Of a DNA stretch of 43,913 bases, positions 41,157 to 43,913 are shown one piece after another. Origin of the DNA: Rhabdothermincola sp037478855. GTDB lineage: Bacteria > Actinomycetota > Acidimicrobiia > Acidimicrobiales > Acidimicrobilacustridaceae. The position numbers and the translations under genes were made by a program. The number at the start of each line of letters is the position of its first letter. Within the stretch, counting starts at the first letter, position 1. Under the pieces are notes generated by a model. That model worked only from the letters and a program-made list of their open reading frames with translations, ran no database searches and was not told the origin of the DNA. Location: positions 1-43,913 of the forward strand of contig JBBFLY010000019.1 in the NCBI GenBank assembly GCA_037478855.1. The letters run 5' to 3'.

Positions 41157-42635
41157 ATGAGCGGAACGGGTGCCAGTCGCATGCTGGCGTTCCGCGCCGA
41201 TCCCTCCAACCCGATCCACTCGACCATCGCGTGGCAGCTGGTCGGGATCGCCGTGAGCGGGGTCGGTGTCGCGCTGGCCGCGGTCGCCGTCCTCGATGCG
41301 GTGGAGCCCCGGCGGGGATGGCTCCTCGGAGGGCTCGCGCTGGCCGTTGTGTTCCTCGCCGCGCTGGTGCGCGAGGCGGCGCGACTGTTCCGGTCGGGCG
41401 GGCGCCTGGTCACGAGCCCTCGGGTGGCCTTCGCTCTCACACTGCTGGCGATCGTTATGCTCGGTTGCTTCGCGGTGGGTCTCGGTGACCCCGCGACCTA
41501 CCGGCTGACGCTCCTCGTCCCGGTGCTCATCACCGCCGTGATCGGGAGCCGGTTGATGTTGGCCGCGACGTTCACCACGGCGGTCGCTGTCACAGCCGTC
41601 GTGGCGACCATCGACGGGACCACGGGACGGGCGCTGCTCTCCCTGCTCGTCACCAGCACCGCCGTGTGGAGCGCGGTTGTCCTCATCGTGTACGTGCTCA
41701 CCCGGGCCGCCGTCGACGGCATCGGCAACTCCCTGCGCCTGGCGTCGGTCGCGGCCGTCGCCAGCCAGGTCGACGACGCTGACGAAGGCCTGCCTCTCGT
41801 GCTCCCCGACCTGCTCACCGTCACCGGTGCGGACCAGCTGTGGCTGCTGCGAGTCCCACGGGACGGGGGCGCGCCGACCGTGGTGCGCGCCTGGCCCCAT
41901 CCGGAGGCCCCGTGCCCGGCCGATCCCAGCGAGCTCGAGCAGGTCATCGCCGGTCGCCACCTGACCACCAGCCGCTCGGGGGGGACGGCGTTCGTGACCG
42001 AACAGGCCGGCAGCGACGTCGTCCTCGTCGTGGCTCGCCGCTGGAGTCCCTTCGGCGAGCGCCTCTTCGCCCGGGAGAGCCTGCAACGGGCGGTCGTCTC
42101 GCTCCGGGTGCTGCTCGACCGCAGCGAGCTGGTGGGTCAGCTGCGCGAGCTGACCACGATCGACGAGCTCACCGGGCTTCCGAACCGACGGGGGTTGACG
42201 GCACGGCTGGAGCTCGAGATGGCGACGGCCGCCCGCACGGGAAGATCGCTGTGCGTCGCGATGGTGGATCTCGACCACTTCAAGGCCTACAACGACGACT
42301 TCGGCCACCTCGCCGGTGACGACGTGCTGCGTCGAGTCGCCACACTGCTACGTGACCGCCTCCGCACCACGGACCTCGCCGCGAGGTACGGCGGCGAGGA
42401 GCTGTGCCTGGTGCTGCCCGACACCGACCTCGGCGGCGCCGCCGCGCTGGTGGAGGAGCTGCTCGCCCGGGTCCGCCAGCTCCCCGCCGCGCGTCCCGTC
42501 ACCTTCTCCGCCGGGCTCGCCCAGTGGAACGGTTCCGAACGCATCGAGGAGCTGCTCCACCGGGCCGACCTGGCGCTCTACCGGGCCAAGCGCGAAGGAC
42601 GCGACCGGGTGGTGCTCGCTTCGCACGACGACTGA
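41157..42635 (+). CDS. Membrane-anchored GGDEF diguanylate cyclase
   Basis: The 492-residue protein has about six N-terminal membrane helices (residues about 18-190) in a MASE-like sensory arrangement. A GAF-like stretch (about 205-330) follows, then a GGDEF domain starting TIDELTGLPNRRGL. The active site is GGEEL (412-416), the accepted variant, and an RTTD I-site (403-406) lies five residues before it. It is expected to make c-di-GMP at the membrane. ATG 41157 is used. A strong hairpin follows the stop. Confidence 0.92.
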   Translation: MSGTGASRMLAFRADPSNPIHSTIAWQLVGIAVSGVGVALAAVAVLDAVEPRRGWLLGGLALAVVFLAALVREAARLFRSGGRLVTSPRVAFALTLLAIVMLGCFAVGLGDPATYRLTLLVPVLITAVIGSRLMLAATFTTAVAVTAVVATIDGTTGRALLSLLVTSTAVWSAVVLIVYVLTRAAVDGIGNSLRLASVAAVASQVDDADEGLPLVLPDLLTVTGADQLWLLRVPRDGGAPTVVRAWPHPEAPCPADPSELEQVIAGRHLTTSRSGGTAFVTEQAGSDVVLVVARRWSPFGERLFARESLQRAVVSLRVLLDRSELVGQLRELTTIDELTGLPNRRGLTARLELEMATAARTGRSLCVAMVDLDHFKAYNDDFGHLAGDDVLRRVATLLRDRLRTTDLAARYGGEELCLVLPDTDLGGAAALVEELLARVRQLPAARPVTFSAGLAQWNGSERIEELLHRADLALYRAKREGRDRVVLASHDD

Positions 42636-42636
42636 C

Positions 42637-42671
42637 CGGTCGGGCTGGCGAGTCGCCGGCCCGACCGATTT
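42637..42671 (+). terminator. Hairpin terminator after the GGDEF gene
   Basis: CGGTCGGGC (42637-42645) and GCCCGACCG (42659-42667) form a 9-bp stem directly after the stop; an inner GGCG/CGCC stem continues it. It is followed by ATTTGG, a short T-run, so it looks like an intrinsic terminator. Confidence 0.6.
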
Positions 42672-42797
42672 GGCCCCACCCCCGGCCGGAAGCAGCATGT
42701 GCGGACCTGTCACCCCACCCCGACACCCCGGTGATCCGTCGGGCCGCTGATCCCGACCGATCCGAGATCTCGGAAGGGAACGCGAAGGAGGTCTCGC

Positions 42798-43913
42798 ATG
42801 CTCGGACAGCTCGGTACCTGGTGCCACGACCGCCGCAGGCTGGTGCTCGGGCTCTGGATCGCCGCACTGATCATCGCCAGCGCGCTCTCCAACGCGATCG
42901 GGAGTGGCTATCGCCAGGAGTTCAAGCTGCCCGACGTCGAGTCGAAGCAGGGCTTCGACATCCTCGATGCGAACTTCGGTGGTCGCGGCACCGGCTTCAT
43001 CGGAACCATCGTCTTCCGAGCCGACCGAGGCGTGAACGACCCCGAGGTGAAGGAGCGGATGCAGGCGCTGTTCGACCGCGTCGCCGCGATCGACGACGTG
43101 GCACGCGTCGAGAGCCCCTACGCGCCGGGAGGTGACCGCCAGATCTCCGCACAGGGCCCCGGGGCGGGAAGGATCGCGTTCGCAAACGTAGAGCTCGCCG
43201 AAGGCGTCGACTTCGACCGGGCCGGTGAGATCCGCGACGAGATCCTGGCGAACGTGCCGCAGCTCGAGGGGCTGCAGATCGAGCTCGGCGGCTCGATCTT
43301 CGCCGAGTTCGACGAGCCCTCCTCGGAGATCCTCGGGCTGGCCTTCGCGATCGTCATCCTCATCCTGGCGTTCGGTTCGGTGCTCGCGATGGGTCTGCCG
43401 ATCGGGGTCGCGCTCTTCGGCATCGGGATCGGCACCGCCGTGGTCACCCTGCTCAGCAACCTGCTCGCCGTCCCCGACTTCGCCACCATCCTCGGCGTCA
43501 TGATCGGCCTGGGTGTCGGCATCGACTACGCCTTGTTGATCGTCACCCGCTTTCGCGAGCAGCTGCACTCGGGTCACCGCGTGCGCGAGTCGGTGACGAT
43601 CGCGGCGGACACCGCGGGGCGGTCGGTGCTCTTTGCAGGTTCGACCGTCGTGATCTCCCTGCTCGGCATGCTGCTGATGGGTGTGAACTTCGTGCAGGGT
43701 CTCGCCGTCGCCGCGGCGTCCGTGGTGGCCATCACCGTGATCGCGTCGCTCACTCTGCTCCCCGCGCTGCTCGGCTTCGTCGGCGAGCGGGTGGAGCTGA
43801 CCCGCTGGCGCGGACTGATCGCGGCGGGCCTGGTGGCGCTCGCGCTGGTCGGCGTCGGCCTCGGGATCACGCCGCTGACGCTGGGCCTTCCCGTCGCCGT
43901 GCTCGTCCTGGTC
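42798..43913 (+). CDS. MMPL/RND family transporter, 5' part
   Basis: The first 372 codons are present and run off the end. MLGQLGTWCHDRRRLVLGLWIAALIIASALSNAIG is the first helix and start typical of MMPL proteins. A large extracytoplasmic porter domain (about 40-175) follows. It leads to the helix bundle with the VMIGLGVGIDYALLIVTRFRE motif, which carries the Asp-Tyr pair of the proton relay. AAKGAGG-type site AAGGAGG precedes the ATG by 8 bases. MMPL proteins export lipids such as glycolipids and mycolate precursors in related organisms; the substrate here is not known. Confidence 0.93.
   Translation, partial: MLGQLGTWCHDRRRLVLGLWIAALIIASALSNAIGSGYRQEFKLPDVESKQGFDILDANFGGRGTGFIGTIVFRADRGVNDPEVKERMQALFDRVAAIDDVARVESPYAPGGDRQISAQGPGAGRIAFANVELAEGVDFDRAGEIRDEILANVPQLEGLQIELGGSIFAEFDEPSSEILGLAFAIVILILAFGSVLAMGLPIGVALFGIGIGTAVVTLLSNLLAVPDFATILGVMIGLGVGIDYALLIVTRFREQLHSGHRVRESVTIAADTAGRSVLFAGSTVVISLLGMLLMGVNFVQGLAVAAASVVAITVIASLTLLPALLGFVGERVELTRWRGLIAAGLVALALVGVGLGITPLTLGLPVAVLVLV

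Overview
The window comes from a high-GC (about 70%) bacterial chromosome with many GTG starts, short intergenic gaps and 4-bp start/stop overlaps. Gene content points to an Actinomycetota lineage with a large lipid-catabolic repertoire: three cytochrome P450s, an acyl-CoA dehydrogenase, a CaiB-type CoA transferase, two non-standard thiolases with a DUF35 partner, ACAD10/11-type phosphotransferase, actinobacterial-type inositol-phosphate synthase and an MMPL transporter. I lean towards Acidimicrobiia or a relative of the mycolic-acid group, but no rRNA or strict marker is present, so this is inference. I found no tRNA, rRNA, CRISPR array, phage or insertion sequence.

Layout. 1-0.67 kb: 3' part of a THUMP-type RNA methyltransferase. 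0.7-4.1 kb, minus strand: amidohydrolase, surE and a PLP-dependent lyase/decarboxylase. 4.2-9.8 kb, plus strand: a run of PAS-GGDEF cyclase, enoyl-CoA hydratase, DUF1214-like protein, sulfotransferase and MFS transporter. 10-13 kb: a RadC-like small protein, then a divergent phosphotransferase/P450 pair with a perfect 16-bp palindrome between them. 13.1-17.1 kb, minus strand: ino1, a frameshifted P450, the remnant of a TetR-type regulator overlapping it by 4 bp, and an acyl-CoA dehydrogenase. 17.3-21 kb: menB, a thiolase-like protein and a CoA transferase.

21.2-24 kb holds an envelope-stress type module: a secreted helical protein divergent from an OmpR-family regulator and its histidine kinase, with three 11-bp-phased direct repeats between them. 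24.4-31.9 kb: a membrane protein carrying a PI-PLC-like domain, RNase Z, an SRPBCC protein, pirin, an alpha/beta hydrolase with an Asp nucleophile, and a DUF885 metallopeptidase-like protein. 32-35 kb, minus strand: a site-2 protease with CBS domains, then a thiolase/DUF35 pair. 35.1-36.5 kb: a ferredoxin/P450 pair. 36.6-43.9 kb: a DapB-like oxidoreductase, an alcohol dehydrogenase, an alkylsulfatase, a membrane GGDEF protein and the first 372 codons of an MMPL transporter.

The most interesting material is (a) the decayed P450-TetR pair with an operator-like palindrome left upstream; (b) the phosphotransferase-P450-acyl-CoA dehydrogenase neighbourhood, which could process hydroxylated acyl-CoAs; (c) the OmpR-type operator with its secreted partner; and (d) a related CAGCTGA-containing repeat placed at two separate convergent gene ends.
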